In this document: in pieces, positions 17,925 to 26,069 of the stretch
How the letters are laid out: each line of letters starts with the position of its first letter
Position numbering within the stretch: the first letter of the stretch is position 1
Origin: Thermomonas sp.
GTDB lineage: Bacteria; Pseudomonadota; Gammaproteobacteria; Xanthomonadales; Xanthomonadaceae
Reading direction: 5' to 3'
Assembly: GCF_023953935.1 (NCBI RefSeq)
Contig: NZ_JAMLIW010000002.1
Coordinates: 124,001-188,000 of the forward strand
DNA: 64,000 nt
The notes under the pieces: generated by a model
What the model was told of the DNA's origin: nothing
The model's input: the letters and a program-made list of their open reading frames with translations, nothing else
Database searches by the model: none
Translations under genes and position numbers: made by a program

Positions 17925-19381
17925 GGCGCAACCTCCACGACCACAGAGCTGACCAGCCAGCGGTCTTCACGCCAGACCAGCACCGCCGACACCGCGCCGC
18001 GCGGCTCGCCGCCGACGCTGTAACGGCTGGTCAAGGCGGCGCTGTCCCGACCGATCCGCCACTGCGGCTCACCCAGGCGCGGCGCGCCAGCGCGGAGCAG
18101 CGCGCGACGCAGGCCGTCGGCACGATCCAGCGCTGCCGCGCTGGACCAAATCGGCGGCGGCGTGCCGCTGTCGGAGGTGATGAAATCCAGGAACTGGGTG
18201 CCCACCCGGCGTGCCTTCTGGATGTGGCCGTAGTCCACCAACCCATCCACGGCCAGCCCCGGCGCGGTGCTGCGCTGGTCGCCTCGTGCAGGGATATCGT
18301 GACCAGGCGCAGGGGATGGCTCCATAGCAGGCGCCGCCACCGAAGGCGCGGCCACGGGTGCCGCGGGCGGATCGGCAGGCGCCGGCTTTGCGCCCGATGA
18401 GGGCGGAACCGGGCGTGAAAGAACCGGGCGGACGGCGGATTCCGCGACTGGCGCTATGGCGACGGGCGGCGGCAGCGAATGCGAAACCTCGGGGGCGACC
18501 GGGCGAACCGGCACTGCGGCCACCGGTGCGGGCAGCGCGTCCGGATAGTCATCCGGCAGCGGCCAGTCCGGCGGCGGCGCGGTCTCCGGAAGCGGCGGAA
18601 AGACCTCAGGGCTCGGAGGCAATCCGGCCTGCGGCACCTGGGCCGAGGCCACGCTGCGGGCGGCAGCCTGCACCACCACCGCACCCGGCTCGGATGGCCG
18701 CTCCGCGCGCGCCTCCGCCGGCCGCGCGCCCTCGCCGGGCCAGGGGTCCGGCTCGCGCTCGGACTGCTGGATGACCTGCCAGCCCAGCGCCCCACAGACG
18801 CCCAGCAGCGCGGCCACCACGATCCGGTGCCGGCGCCGCGCCTGCGGCGTGGAACGCTCCAGCGGGTTCCACAGCGCAACGGAGAGCTGGGCCACAGCTG
18901 CCGGATGCTCAACCGGAGAGCCAAGTTCCGCCGCTGCGGCCGCGGCGAGACGAGCATCGTAGGCAGCGCGGCGATCACCGCTGCGAAGCTCGTTCCAGGC
19001 GGCATTGACGCGCGCGGCAAACACCGAATCATCGCCGCTGTCCTGACGGTCGGGGTGCAACCAGGCCTGCAGCAGGCGAAAGTGCTGGCGGATCTGCTCG
19101 GCCGGCGCATCCAGGGCAACGCCCAGCGTGCGGTAGGCATCGGCCTGGGCGTGGAACAGGATTTCGCGGGTGTAAAAGCGCGCGGCTTCGCACAAAATTT
19201 CCGGGCGTTCGCGCAAACGTGCGGCCGCTCTCGCCGATTCATCGCTGCCCGCGCCGGCCGCGATCGCCAGCAGTTCGGTGACGCCGTCGGGCAGCGGGCG
19301 CTGTCGCAGGCGGTAGCGCTCCGTCGGCGTGCGCAGCAGCGTCAGCGCCCAGTCCAGCGCGGTACCGCCCGCACCGTCCAT
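17921..19381 (-). CDS. membrane J-domain protein in the EPS cluster
   Basis: Protein of 486 residues with an internal J domain at about residues 82-145: ADAYRTLGVALDAPAEQIRQ then LLQAWLHPDRQD, with the HPD tripeptide at 110-112 needed to stimulate Hsp70. One transmembrane helix follows (HRIVVAALLGVCGALGWQV), then a long proline-rich linker and a C-terminal globular part (RYSVGGEPRGAVSAVLVWRE). The topology suggests a cytoplasmic J domain and a periplasmic tail. It lies directly after the tyrosine kinase. A DnaK-recruiting partner for envelope polymer assembly is plausible but unproven. ATG at 19,381. Confidence 0.85.
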   Translation of the reverse strand: MDGAGGTALDWALTLLRTPTERYRLRQRPLPDGVTELLAIAAGAGSDESARAAARLRERPEILCEAARFYTREILFHAQADAYRTLGVALDAPAEQIRQHFRLLQAWLHPDRQDSGDDSVFAARVNAAWNELRSGDRRAAYDARLAAAAAAELGSPVEHPAAVAQLSVALWNPLERSTPQARRRHRIVVAALLGVCGALGWQVIQQSEREPDPWPGEGARPAEARAERPSEPGAVVVQAAARSVASAQVPQAGLPPSPEVFPPLPETAPPPDWPLPDDYPDALPAPVAAVPVRPVAPEVSHSLPPPVAIAPVAESAVRPVLSRPVPPSSGAKPAPADPPAAPVAAPSVAAPAMEPSPAPGHDIPARGDQRSTAPGLAVDGLVDYGHIQKARRVGTQFLDFITSDSGTPPPIWSSAAALDRADGLRRALLRAGAPRLGEPQWRIGRDSAALTSRYSVGGEPRGAVSAVLVWREDRWLVSSVVVEVAP

Positions 19382-19385
19382 CACT

Positions 19386-21671
19386 TCAGCCCTTTGCCAA
19401 TTTCAGCTTTCCATCGCGTGCACCCTGTCCGTAGTCGTAACTATACCCATACCCATACCCATACCCATAACCAGCCGTCTTGGCGTCATAGCGCGACAGC
19501 AGCGCTCCCACCAACCGCGCGCGTGCGGCGTACAGCCGCTTGAGCGAGGTTTGCGCAGAATGGATCTTGGTACTGCCGGAATTGACCAACATGACTGTGC
19601 CATCGGCCGTATTCGCCAGCAACGGTGCATCCGCCAGGCCCAACACCGGCGGTCCGTCGATGATGACCTGGTCAAAGCGCTCGGTGGCCACGGTCAGCAT
19701 CGACACCAGCTTGCTACCGGACAGCAACTCAGCCGGATTGGGCGGAAGCGGTCCGGCTAGGATGACTTGCAGCCCGTCCTCTCCGCTGGGCTCGAGCACG
19801 TTGGCGAATGCCTCGGCCCCGGACAGCAGCCCACTCAGTCCGGCGGCCGCCGTTTTCAGGCCCAGCGTGCGATGCAGCGAGGGATTGCGCAGGTCGGCTT
19901 CGATCAGCAGCACGCGCTTGCCCAGGCGCGCGAAATTGCGCGCCAGCGCCAACGCAGCCGTGGACTTGCCCTCGCCGGGCCCCGAGCTGGTCACCAGCAG
20001 GGAGCGCGGAACGCCATGGTCGGTGGTGAACTGCAACGCCGCCCGCACCGAGCGGTAGGCTTCGGAAAAACCCGAATGAGCATCCGCAGCCGCCGTTGCG
20101 ACCGCTTGCCCCGGCTTGAGCCGGGGAACCACACCCAGTACCGCCAGCCGCAGCTTCTGTTCGACATCCTGCGGGGTTTTCAGGGTGTCATCGAGGAATT
20201 CAAGAATAAAGGCAATCAACACGCCCAGCACCAGACCGATCAATCCGCCCAGCAGCAGGCTGCGGATCGGACGCGGCGAAAATTTTGCCGCTGCAACCGC
20301 CCGGTCCACGATGCTGATGTTGTTCACCGTCGCCGCACTGGTGGCGGTGATCTCCTTGGACCGCTGCAGCAGGCTGTCGTAAAGCTGTCGATTGGTATCG
20401 ACGTCGCGCTTCAGAATGGTGTATTCGACCGTGTTCTGGCTGGTGGTGAAGGCCTGCGATCGCAGCTGTTCCACCTGCGCCGACAAAGTGGACTCTTCCG
20501 CCAACGCGGCTTCATATTCGGCCCTGACCGATCCGCCGATGCGCCTTTGTTCGATGGCGATCTGCTTCTCGATCTCATCGATCTGCTGGCGCAGCTGGAT
20601 CATGTCCGGATAGTCCGGCTTGAACGTCGCCAGCTTCTGTTGGTATTGCGACATCAGCACGGCGCGCTGTTGCTGAAGCGGCCCGATGGCCGAAGCGGTG
20701 AGCTGCTCGGTGGAAGTTGCATTGCTGCGCCAGCGCGCTTCCGCGCGAATGCGGGCCTGCTTGGCCTGCGCCAGCGCCTCGCTGAGCGAGGTCAGCGTGT
20801 TCATGGCCAAGGTCCGCCCCTGGTCGTCAGTCACCGTCAGACCTTGGGTTCGTGCGTATTCGATCAGCTTGCGCTCGGACTCTTCCAGCTTGGCCTTGGC
20901 GATGGCCAACTGCTCTTCCAGATAATTGCCGGCGAAGTTCGAGCGGCTGTTGTACTGATCTTGGTTGGCGGCAACGAACTCCTCCGCTATCGCGTTGACC
21001 GCCTGAACTGAAAACGCGGGCACCGGGCTATCGAAGTTGACCCAGACCAGTTCGGTATCCTTGACCGGTTCGACGCTCAAGCCGCCGCGAAAAATGCCCA
21101 CCGCCTCGTTCTGCATCGCCTTGGAGTCCCTTGCCGTTTGCGTGGCGGATGCTGGCGCAGCAGGTTTGGCTCGGAACAAACCCAGCAACCGCCCCATCCA
21201 GCCCGGCGCATCGAGACGATCGATTGCAATGCGGTCGAGATTGACGCGCTTGGCCACACGCTCGGACATGCTCCGACTCTGAAGCAGCTCCAACTGCGTC
21301 TGCTGGTACTGGTTGTTCCAGTCGTACCCGAGAACCGCACCCTGATCGCTGGCAACGACATTGGTGCGGGTGTTCTGGATCTGCATCAGCGCCGACGCCC
21401 GATAAATCGGCGTGGTCAGCAGCACTTGGATCAGCGCCAGCGCAGTGATGCCGGCGGCAATGCTGACCACGAGCCAGCGCCACTTGATCAGGATGTGCAG
21501 ATAGGCGCGCAGGTCGATCTCGTCCGGATCGTCCTCATTGCTTCCCTCGAACAGGCTCAGCGCGCCGCGCCCGTGCACGAACGCCAGCGCCCGCGGGTCG
21601 GCCGGATCGTGGCGCGCCGGAAGCCGGTCACCGCCTTGCGCCGGGTCGACCGGCAGCTTGTCGTCAGTCAT
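19386..21671 (-). CDS. Wzc-like polysaccharide co-polymerase / tyrosine autokinase
   Basis: Bacterial tyrosine kinase of 761 residues controlling polymer length and export. Two membrane helices flank a long coiled-coil periplasmic domain (first helix about residues 70-90, second about 455-475). The cytoplasmic kinase has Walker A SGPGEGKST (about 563-571), Walker A' LLIEADLR and Walker B VIIDGPP. The C-terminal tyrosine cluster (about 735-748) alternates Gly and Tyr and is coded by a hexanucleotide repeat. Follows the export lipoprotein gene by 24 bases. Phosphorylation of the tail governs oligomerisation in the family. Confidence 0.95.
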   Translation of the reverse strand: MTDDKLPVDPAQGGDRLPARHDPADPRALAFVHGRGALSLFEGSNEDDPDEIDLRAYLHILIKWRWLVVSIAAGITALALIQVLLTTPIYRASALMQIQNTRTNVVASDQGAVLGYDWNNQYQQTQLELLQSRSMSERVAKRVNLDRIAIDRLDAPGWMGRLLGLFRAKPAAPASATQTARDSKAMQNEAVGIFRGGLSVEPVKDTELVWVNFDSPVPAFSVQAVNAIAEEFVAANQDQYNSRSNFAGNYLEEQLAIAKAKLEESERKLIEYARTQGLTVTDDQGRTLAMNTLTSLSEALAQAKQARIRAEARWRSNATSTEQLTASAIGPLQQQRAVLMSQYQQKLATFKPDYPDMIQLRQQIDEIEKQIAIEQRRIGGSVRAEYEAALAEESTLSAQVEQLRSQAFTTSQNTVEYTILKRDVDTNRQLYDSLLQRSKEITATSAATVNNISIVDRAVAAAKFSPRPIRSLLLGGLIGLVLGVLIAFILEFLDDTLKTPQDVEQKLRLAVLGVVPRLKPGQAVATAAADAHSGFSEAYRSVRAALQFTTDHGVPRSLLVTSSGPGEGKSTAALALARNFARLGKRVLLIEADLRNPSLHRTLGLKTAAAGLSGLLSGAEAFANVLEPSGEDGLQVILAGPLPPNPAELLSGSKLVSMLTVATERFDQVIIDGPPVLGLADAPLLANTADGTVMLVNSGSTKIHSAQTSLKRLYAARARLVGALLSRYDAKTAGYGYGYGYGYSYDYGQGARDGKLKLAKG
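19443..19470. repeat. hexanucleotide microsatellite in the tyrosine tail
   Basis: About four and a half tandem copies of ATACCC on the plus strand, encoding Gly-Tyr pairs in the kinase tail. The unit is a multiple of three, so gain or loss of copies would keep the frame and change the number of tyrosines. Confidence 0.85.
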
Positions 21672-21695
21672 TGGAAACGCGTCCTCGTTGAGGCT

Positions 21696-22412
21696 TCAGA
21701 GCCAGCGAAAGAGACCGATGATCGGCATGGCATCGAGGAACTTGCGCAACACCGTCTTGCTGCCCGATTCTTCGACGACCACGATATCGTCGCCGTACAG
21801 CTGCGGATCTTCGATGCTGCCATTGCGCAGCATCCGCAGATCGTAGGCCGCCGCCATGCGGCGGCCGTTGACCTGACGCATGATCACGATGCCGCGTGGA
21901 TCGGCGGTCTGCTCGTCCAGGCCACCCGCAAGCGCAATCGCCTGTAGCAAGGTGATCTTGCCACTGATGGGATAAATTCCCGGCTTTCCCAATGCGCCTT
22001 CCATGGTGACACGCTGGCTGGCGAATTCCTTGACGAACACGCTGACCTGCGGGTTTTGCAGGTAATTGGCCGAATACCGGCGCTTGAGCTCGATTTCCAG
22101 CTCTTGGGTGGTCATACCGGCAGCCGGCACCGTGCCGATCAAGGGCAGAGAAATCTGCCCCTTTGCGTTGACCCTAACTTCCTTGCTCAATGCGTCAACG
22201 CCGAACACGCTGATGGAGAGCAAGTCCATGCCTCCGATGCGGTAGTCCGTCGCCTCGGCGAGTGCCACTTCCGTATTGCTGGCATCCGGCGGCGGCAGCG
22301 CCGCGGCTCCCGAACCGGCGCGCGGAACGCCACGGGCGCCACCACCGCTGGCACAGGCGGCCAGCAGCAGGCTCAGAAGCAACAGCAGGCAAAGCGTGGG
22401 CAAGCGTCGCAT
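21696..22412 (-). CDS. Wza-like polysaccharide export lipoprotein
   Basis: Outer-membrane polysaccharide export protein of about 238 residues. A lipobox is seen (LLSLLLAACASGG), then the Poly_export domain (YRIGGMDLLSISVFG, with TVPAAGMTTQELE) and an SLBB-type region (FASQRVTMEGALGKPGIYPI). It forms the channel for the polymer, partnered with the Wzc-like kinase downstream. I chose the ATG at 22,412 because AAGGA ends six bases upstream; the ATG at 22,418 directly abuts that site. First gene of the cluster, divergent from tRNA-Val, so the main promoter should lie within 22,413-22,593. Confidence 0.93.
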   Translation of the reverse strand: MRRLPTLCLLLLLSLLLAACASGGGARGVPRAGSGAAALPPPDASNTEVALAEATDYRIGGMDLLSISVFGVDALSKEVRVNAKGQISLPLIGTVPAAGMTTQELEIELKRRYSANYLQNPQVSVFVKEFASQRVTMEGALGKPGIYPISGKITLLQAIALAGGLDEQTADPRGIVIMRQVNGRRMAAAYDLRMLRNGSIEDPQLYGDDIVVVEESGSKTVLRKFLDAMPIIGLFRWL

Positions 22413-22593
22413 GGACATTCCTTGTTCCCGGACTGGCAATTATGCCGCCCGAGCGTGCGAGTGCAACCCATGACCGCAACTCCGGAAGTCCGCCTGAACG
22501 GCCGCGGCTCGGGCCGGGGCACCCATTCGGCCAATATTCGCCGACCCCGCACGTTGCCCTCCGCCCGCGATCCTGTAGAATGCGCGCCTCACC

Positions 22594-22668
22594 GGGCGGT
22601 TAGCTCAGCGGTAGAGCATTGCCTTCACACGGCAAGGGTCGCAGGTTCGAACCCTGCACCGCCCACCA
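22594..22668 (+). tRNA. tRNA-Val(CAC)
   Basis: A 75-base cloverleaf with acceptor GGGCGGT/ACCGCCC, anticodon stem TTGCC/GGCAA and loop TTCACAC (anticodon CAC), T-loop TTCGAAC, and encoded CCA. Its 3' 50 bases are repeated at 38,741-38,790, so it is the integration site of the island and remains intact at the left junction. Confidence 0.97.
22619..22668 (+). other. attL: left direct repeat of the island
   Basis: Fifty bases covering the tRNA-Val anticodon stem to CCA. Identical to 38,741-38,790 except one base in the T-loop (TTCGAA here, TTCGAT there). Confidence 0.92.
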
Positions 22669-22682
22669 AGAAACGCATATCA

Positions 22683-22710
22683 AACCCCTGTTTTTACAGG
22701 GGTTTTTTGT
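22683..22710 (+). terminator. rho-independent terminator after the tRNA
   Basis: Stem AACCCCTG/CAGGGGTT with a 6-base loop, followed by a T-run. It lies inside the island, so the element brought its own terminator for the tRNA. Confidence 0.85.
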
Positions 22711-22772
22711 TTTCAGGCACACGCGGACCAGCACGCCAATAACAACGATTTTTGGCGTTTTTTGAAATTTAG

Positions 22773-22853
22773 TGTCCCCGTTTTGTCCCCGTTTATCGGC
22801 ATCTGTCAGCGCTTATCACGCACTGTCAATCCCGCTGTCCCCGAATTGTCCCC
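22773..22853. repeat. two copies of an 18-bp motif, candidate integrase arm sites
   Basis: TGTCCCCGTTTTGTCCCC at 22,773-22,790 and TGTCCCCGAATTGTCCCC at 22,836-22,853. A third copy is just upstream of the integrase at 38,676-38,692. Placement just inside both island ends suggests arm-type recombinase binding sites. Confidence 0.55.
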
Positions 22854-22929
22854 ACCTGACCCGTGGCCATGCGCTCATGGTTCTTCCTGTCGAGTGTGGT
22901 AGGGTGAACTTGCAAGCCGGAAAGTCTCC

Positions 22930-23032
22930 GGCTACTTATCAGGAGCGCTACCGATCCTTGTCCATGGGTCGCGTCAGCCGAGCGTGGATCCTGACTAAGT
23001 AGCCTGGCTGGCGCGACCCGACGAGGTAGCGC
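22930..23032 (+). promoter_or_regulatory. structured leader with mutually exclusive hairpins
   Basis: Three pairings are seen. A: GGCTACTTA-t-CAGGA (22,930-22,944) with TCCTG-ac-TAAGTAGCC (22,989-23,004). B: GCGCTACC (22,945-22,952) with GGTAGCGC (23,025-23,032). C: GGGTCGCGTCAGCC (22,966-22,979) with GGCTGGCGCGACCC (23,006-23,019, one mismatch). A crosses B and C, so the RNA should adopt either A or B plus C. B covers part of the GAGG ribosome site just before the ATG at 23,034. This is the layout of a translational or antisense-controlled switch ahead of replication genes. Confidence 0.6.
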
Positions 23033-23033
23033 C

Positions 23034-23354
23034 ATGCAGGACGAACTTCCCACAGCCATGACGATGACGGTGCAGCTGTATTCGCGCCTGCTCGACCGTT
23101 ACGGCCCGCTGCTCAGCGTCGACGACATCGCGACCGAGCTGCGATGCACCCGCGCCGTCATCTACTTGCGCCGCTCCCGCCAGCGCACCGACGGTATGCC
23201 GGCACCAATCAGTGAGTCCACGCCACTGCGTTACCGCGCAGCAGACATCGCACAGTGGCTTGCCGGCGACGCTGTCCCCACCGCGCCGTCGCCCGTGGTG
23301 CCACCCCGCCGCAAGCCGGGTAGACCCCGGAAGGTAGCTGGCGCGGAGAGCTGA
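23034..23354 (+). CDS. AlpA/excisionase-like DNA-binding protein
   Basis: Protein of 106 residues. The core LLSVDDIATELRCTRAVIYL then DGMPAPISESTPLRYRAADI looks like the winged helix of AlpA/excisionase regulators. The C terminus has an AT-hook-like tail (PPRRKPGRPRK). The ribosome site GAGG is seven bases before the ATG and can be paired in the leader. It ends one base before repA begins, so the two are probably co-transcribed. It could regulate repA or assist excision; sequence alone does not decide. Confidence 0.65.
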   Translation: MQDELPTAMTMTVQLYSRLLDRYGPLLSVDDIATELRCTRAVIYLRRSRQRTDGMPAPISESTPLRYRAADIAQWLAGDAVPTAPSPVVPPRRKPGRPRKVAGAES

Positions 23355-23355
23355 C

Positions 23356-24276
23356 GTGGCCACCTTCCCGGAGACCCACGGGATGGAGCTACATGCTGTG
23401 GTCGAGCGGATGCGCGCCGACAGCGCCCGGCGCCGTGCTGTCTCACCTCCCGTCTCCGCCCCTAAACCTGCGCCGCACCTTGCGCGAGACCGCAAAACAC
23501 AAGGCGATTTCTTCGTCGCCGACATTCTCGACGCCTCGCCGAAGGACGACACGGTGAGCATGGAGCATCCCTTGTTTGCCTTGCGGGCCGGCGACATGCG
23601 CGTGCGACGCTACGAACGCAACGGCAATAGCGTCGTGGTGATGCCCGGCGCTGGCGGATGCGCGACGATCCACGACAAGGATTTGTGGATTTACTGCATC
23701 AGCCAACTGGTTGAAGCCAAGAACCGGGGCCGGGCCATTACGCCGACCGTGCGCTATACCGCCTATGACTTTTTGAAGGCTACCAACCGCGACACCAGCG
23801 GCCGCGCCTACGAGCGCATGGCCAACATGATGCGGCGGTTAGCCGGTACGCGCATCGAAACCAACATCGAGACGAACGGGCAGCGCGAGCGGCGCGGCTT
23901 TGGCCTGATCGACGCTTGGCAGGTAGTCGAGAAGTCCCCGGATGACGAACGCATGGTGGCTGTTCAGGTGGACTTGCCGGGTTGGCTGTACCGCTCCGTC
24001 GATGCTGGACAGGTACTCACGATTTCCCCCGACTATTTTCGGCTGCGCAAACCACTGGATCGGCGTATCTACGAGCTGGCGCGAAAGCATTGCGGGCAGC
24101 AGCCTCGCTGGCGTGTGTCGCTGGCCACGCTGCATCAAAAGAGCGGCAGCACTGATGCGCTGCGAAATTTCCGTGTGGCGGTGCGCTCGTTGGCCGAATC
24201 TGGCGATCTGCCCGACTACCTGATGGCCTACGACGCCGCCCGCGACATGGTGACGTTCGCTAGGCCAGCCAGCTAG
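23356..24276 (+). CDS. repA: plasmid replication initiator protein RepA
   Basis: Protein of 306 residues of the replication initiator protein A (RPA) family. Conserved blocks are seen: SMEHPLFALRAGDMRVRRYE, TIHDKDLWIYCISQLVEAKN, VRYTAYDFLKATNRDTSGRA and the following RLAGTRIETNIET and RRGFGLIDAW. Such proteins bind iterons and open the origin. GTG start at 23,356, one base after the upstream stop. Iterons and DnaA boxes follow immediately after the gene. It appears intact, unlike most of the island's right half, so the origin may still be functional in the chromosome. Confidence 0.9.
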   Translation: MATFPETHGMELHAVVERMRADSARRRAVSPPVSAPKPAPHLARDRKTQGDFFVADILDASPKDDTVSMEHPLFALRAGDMRVRRYERNGNSVVVMPGAGGCATIHDKDLWIYCISQLVEAKNRGRAITPTVRYTAYDFLKATNRDTSGRAYERMANMMRRLAGTRIETNIETNGQRERRGFGLIDAWQVVEKSPDDERMVAVQVDLPGWLYRSVDAGQVLTISPDYFRLRKPLDRRIYELARKHCGQQPRWRVSLATLHQKSGSTDALRNFRVAVRSLAESGDLPDYLMAYDAARDMVTFARPAS

Positions 24277-24291
24277 CTGGCCGGGTGCGAC

Positions 24292-24500
24292 TTATCCACA
24301 GACACGTGCTTTTACCTGCACCCGCATCGTGCTTTCACCTGCACAGACACGTGCTTTCACCTGCACCTTACTTCGTGCTTTCACCTGCACGACCACCCCT
24401 CAAACCGTTGTGCCAAAAGGGTTTCAAAAACCGTAACGCGCGCGCGCGTTTTTTAACGCTTTAATCTTAAAAGCTCTTAACGGGCTCGACCTGTGGATAA
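24292..24500. other. candidate iteron origin of replication
   Basis: Directly after repA. A DnaA box TTATCCACA at 24,292-24,300 and its inverse at 24,492-24,500 bracket the segment. Between them are four iterons CGTGCTTTCACCTGCAC (24,305-24,321 with one change, 24,328-24,344, 24,350-24,366, 24,374-24,390), spaced 22 to 24 bases, then an A/T-rich stretch near 24,450-24,480. Confidence 0.85.
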
Positions 24501-24748
24501 GTCGCAGCTACGCCACATCCCAGCACCAGAGCTATCCGAGATCCAGAGCCAGAGCGGTCATCAGGGCGCGAGTGAGTCAGTCGCAGGGCGGATGCCATCG
24601 CCGCGACCTGGCCTTGTCGCATTACCGGCGCCACGACAGCCAGAGCGGGCGCTGGCGCGCCCCGTCTTCGTAGGGGCTGCCGCCCCTACACCCTCCGCGC
24701 CTGCGTCATCTTCGACAACTTCGAGCACACCCGACCCGCCAAAGCCCT
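24501..24748. other. non-coding stretch with one hairpin
   Basis: No convincing gene. Contains a perfect 8-bp hairpin GTAGGGGC-TGCC-GCCCCTAC at 24,670-24,689, which may be a small interspersed repeat or a terminator remnant. Confidence 0.4.
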
Positions 24749-25075
24749 TCAGAAATCCAGTTGCTCCACAGTGATGCGCAGCGCCTGCGCAACCCGCGCA
24801 ACAGTGGCCTTGCGCGGCCTTGCTGCGGCTTCGGTTTGTGCGTATGCGGCTTGCGACACTCCAAGGCGCACCGCAACGACAGCCTGAGTCAAGCCCAGAT
24901 ATTCGCGCCACGCCCTCATCGGGCTGGCACCGTCCACGGTGGCGCTGACCACCTCATGCGGGATCAGTCCCTCCTCATGGGCGAAGCGGCGCAGATATTC
25001 GTCATAGGGCACCACGACGAAGGCAGGATGCCCGTCCGCGCCCTTGATGGTCTGAATGTCAGTAAGTGCGTTCAT
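24749..25075 (-). CDS. HTH antitoxin of the RelE-type pair
   Basis: Protein of 108 residues with an N-terminal Phd-like or DUF-type segment (HPAFVVVPYDEYLRRFAHEE) and a C-terminal Xre helix-turn-helix (WREYLGLTQAVVAVRLGVSQ then AYAQTE). This is the usual structure of the antitoxin that follows a RelE/HigB toxin. It overlaps the toxin gene by 17 bases, which couples their translation. Probable autorepressor and neutraliser; likely a stability module of the island. Confidence 0.85.
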   Translation of the reverse strand: MNALTDIQTIKGADGHPAFVVVPYDEYLRRFAHEEGLIPHEVVSATVDGASPMRAWREYLGLTQAVVAVRLGVSQAAYAQTEAAARPRKATVARVAQALRITVEQLDF

Positions 25076-25316
25076 CGCGTTTGCCTACCTCTTCGATGCG
25101 AACCAGCGTGATGGTGCCCTCAAAGTTGAACAACACCCGGTAATTGCCCACCCGCAGGCGGTAGCCATACTGGTGATTCACCAGCGCCTTGACGCCACCG
25201 CACTTCGGGAAGTGCGGCAGCTTGCCCTGCACCGCGTCACGGATGTCCACCTGGGCGACTTTCGGCAGCTTGCGCAGTTGCTTGGCGGCTTTTGGCGTCC
25301 AGTCGATGCGGTTCAT
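25059..25316 (-). CDS. RelE/ParE-superfamily toxin
   Basis: Protein of 85 residues with the compact RelE fold pattern: IDWTPKAAKQLRKLPKVAQ, then VKALVNHQYGYRLRVGNYRV and the last strand LFNFEGTITLVRIEEVGKRDE. The central RLRVGNYRVLF motif is diagnostic of the superfamily. It likely cleaves mRNA on the ribosome or targets gyrase; which one cannot be told. First gene of the pair with the HTH antitoxin. Probably keeps the element in the population after integration. Confidence 0.88.
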   Translation of the reverse strand: MNRIDWTPKAAKQLRKLPKVAQVDIRDAVQGKLPHFPKCGGVKALVNHQYGYRLRVGNYRVLFNFEGTITLVRIEEVGKRDERTY

Positions 25317-25544
25317 TCACGCCAATATAAGCGTTCAATAAGCATTGTCAACGATTATGCCGCCAACAGGCTGGGCGTAGCGGTCACCCGCCCTAGCTAC
25401 GCGGTCGAACTGCGGCGCGCCTGCTCGCGGTCATACGCCCAGCGCATCCATAGGCCGCAGCTAGCCGGAATGCACGCACACAAGAAGATAGCTAATCCAG
25501 CCATGCCATTAGCCTAGCACCACAGCAGTACCCGACTCCCGAGC

Positions 25545-25850
25545 TACGCCCACGCCGAGGAAATCGCCGCCGCCCATCACCCCGCCTGGGACGCCCTGAC
25601 CCCCGCCGTGCGCAAGCTCATGACGCGCAATGTCATGCAGGTCATGGGGCGCGATTGCCTCTCCCCCGCCGCCTTCGTGGTCTGCTGGGCACCCGACTCC
25701 ACGCTGGACGAGGAAGGCCGGGTGGTGGACGTGGCGGGCGGCACCGGGCAGGCGGTGCGAATTGCGGCCACCTACCGCGTCCCGGTGTTCAACCTGGCCC
25801 ACCCGCCCCATCAGGCAAGGGTGGGCGCATGGCTGGCGGGGAACCCCTGA
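25545..25850 (+). pseudogene. 5'-truncated conserved plasmid/phage protein
   Basis: The frame reads YAHAEEIAAAHHPAWDALTP, then FVVCWAPDS, RVVDVAGGTGQAVRIAATYR and VFNLAHPPHQARV. This resembles a small nucleotide-binding (SLOG-like) protein of mobile elements, missing its N terminus. A stop lies about 30 bases upstream in frame. The nearest usable start, GTG at 25,608, would give an 80-residue product. I regard it as a remnant. Family naming is tentative. Confidence 0.5.
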
Positions 25851-25854
25851 GATC

Positions 25855-26069
25855 GGGCGAGGAAACGGCGCTCACAAGTGAGGAAACGGCACCCGGAACG
25901 CGGGGCGCACCTCGCACCAAAAGGGCGCAAACCCCCATTCAGCGAAATTGGACGGCCTCCGTCCAAGTGAGGAAATCGCGCCGACAAGTGAGGAAATCGC
26001 GCCGACAAGTGAGGAAATCGCGCCGACAAGTGAGGAAATCGCGCCGACAAGTGAGGAAATCGCGCCGAC
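25855..26069. repeat. 21-bp iteron-like tandem array
   Basis: Five perfect 21-bp units containing GTGAGGAAATCGCGCC run from 25,965 to 26,069. Two diverged units (GAGGAAACGGC) sit at 25,855-25,896. The period is exactly two helical turns. All forward frames are open, giving a spurious heptad peptide. An A/T-rich stretch follows, so this may be a second iteron set, used for replication control or partition. Confidence 0.75.

Noticed and set aside
22930-23032. Retron msr-msd or group II intron RNA
   Set aside because: No reverse transcriptase anywhere in the island; the stems fit a leader of the next gene.
24493-24774. Plus-strand frame after the origin
   Set aside because: Begins inside a DnaA box and is Pro/Ala/Ser low complexity with no ribosome site.
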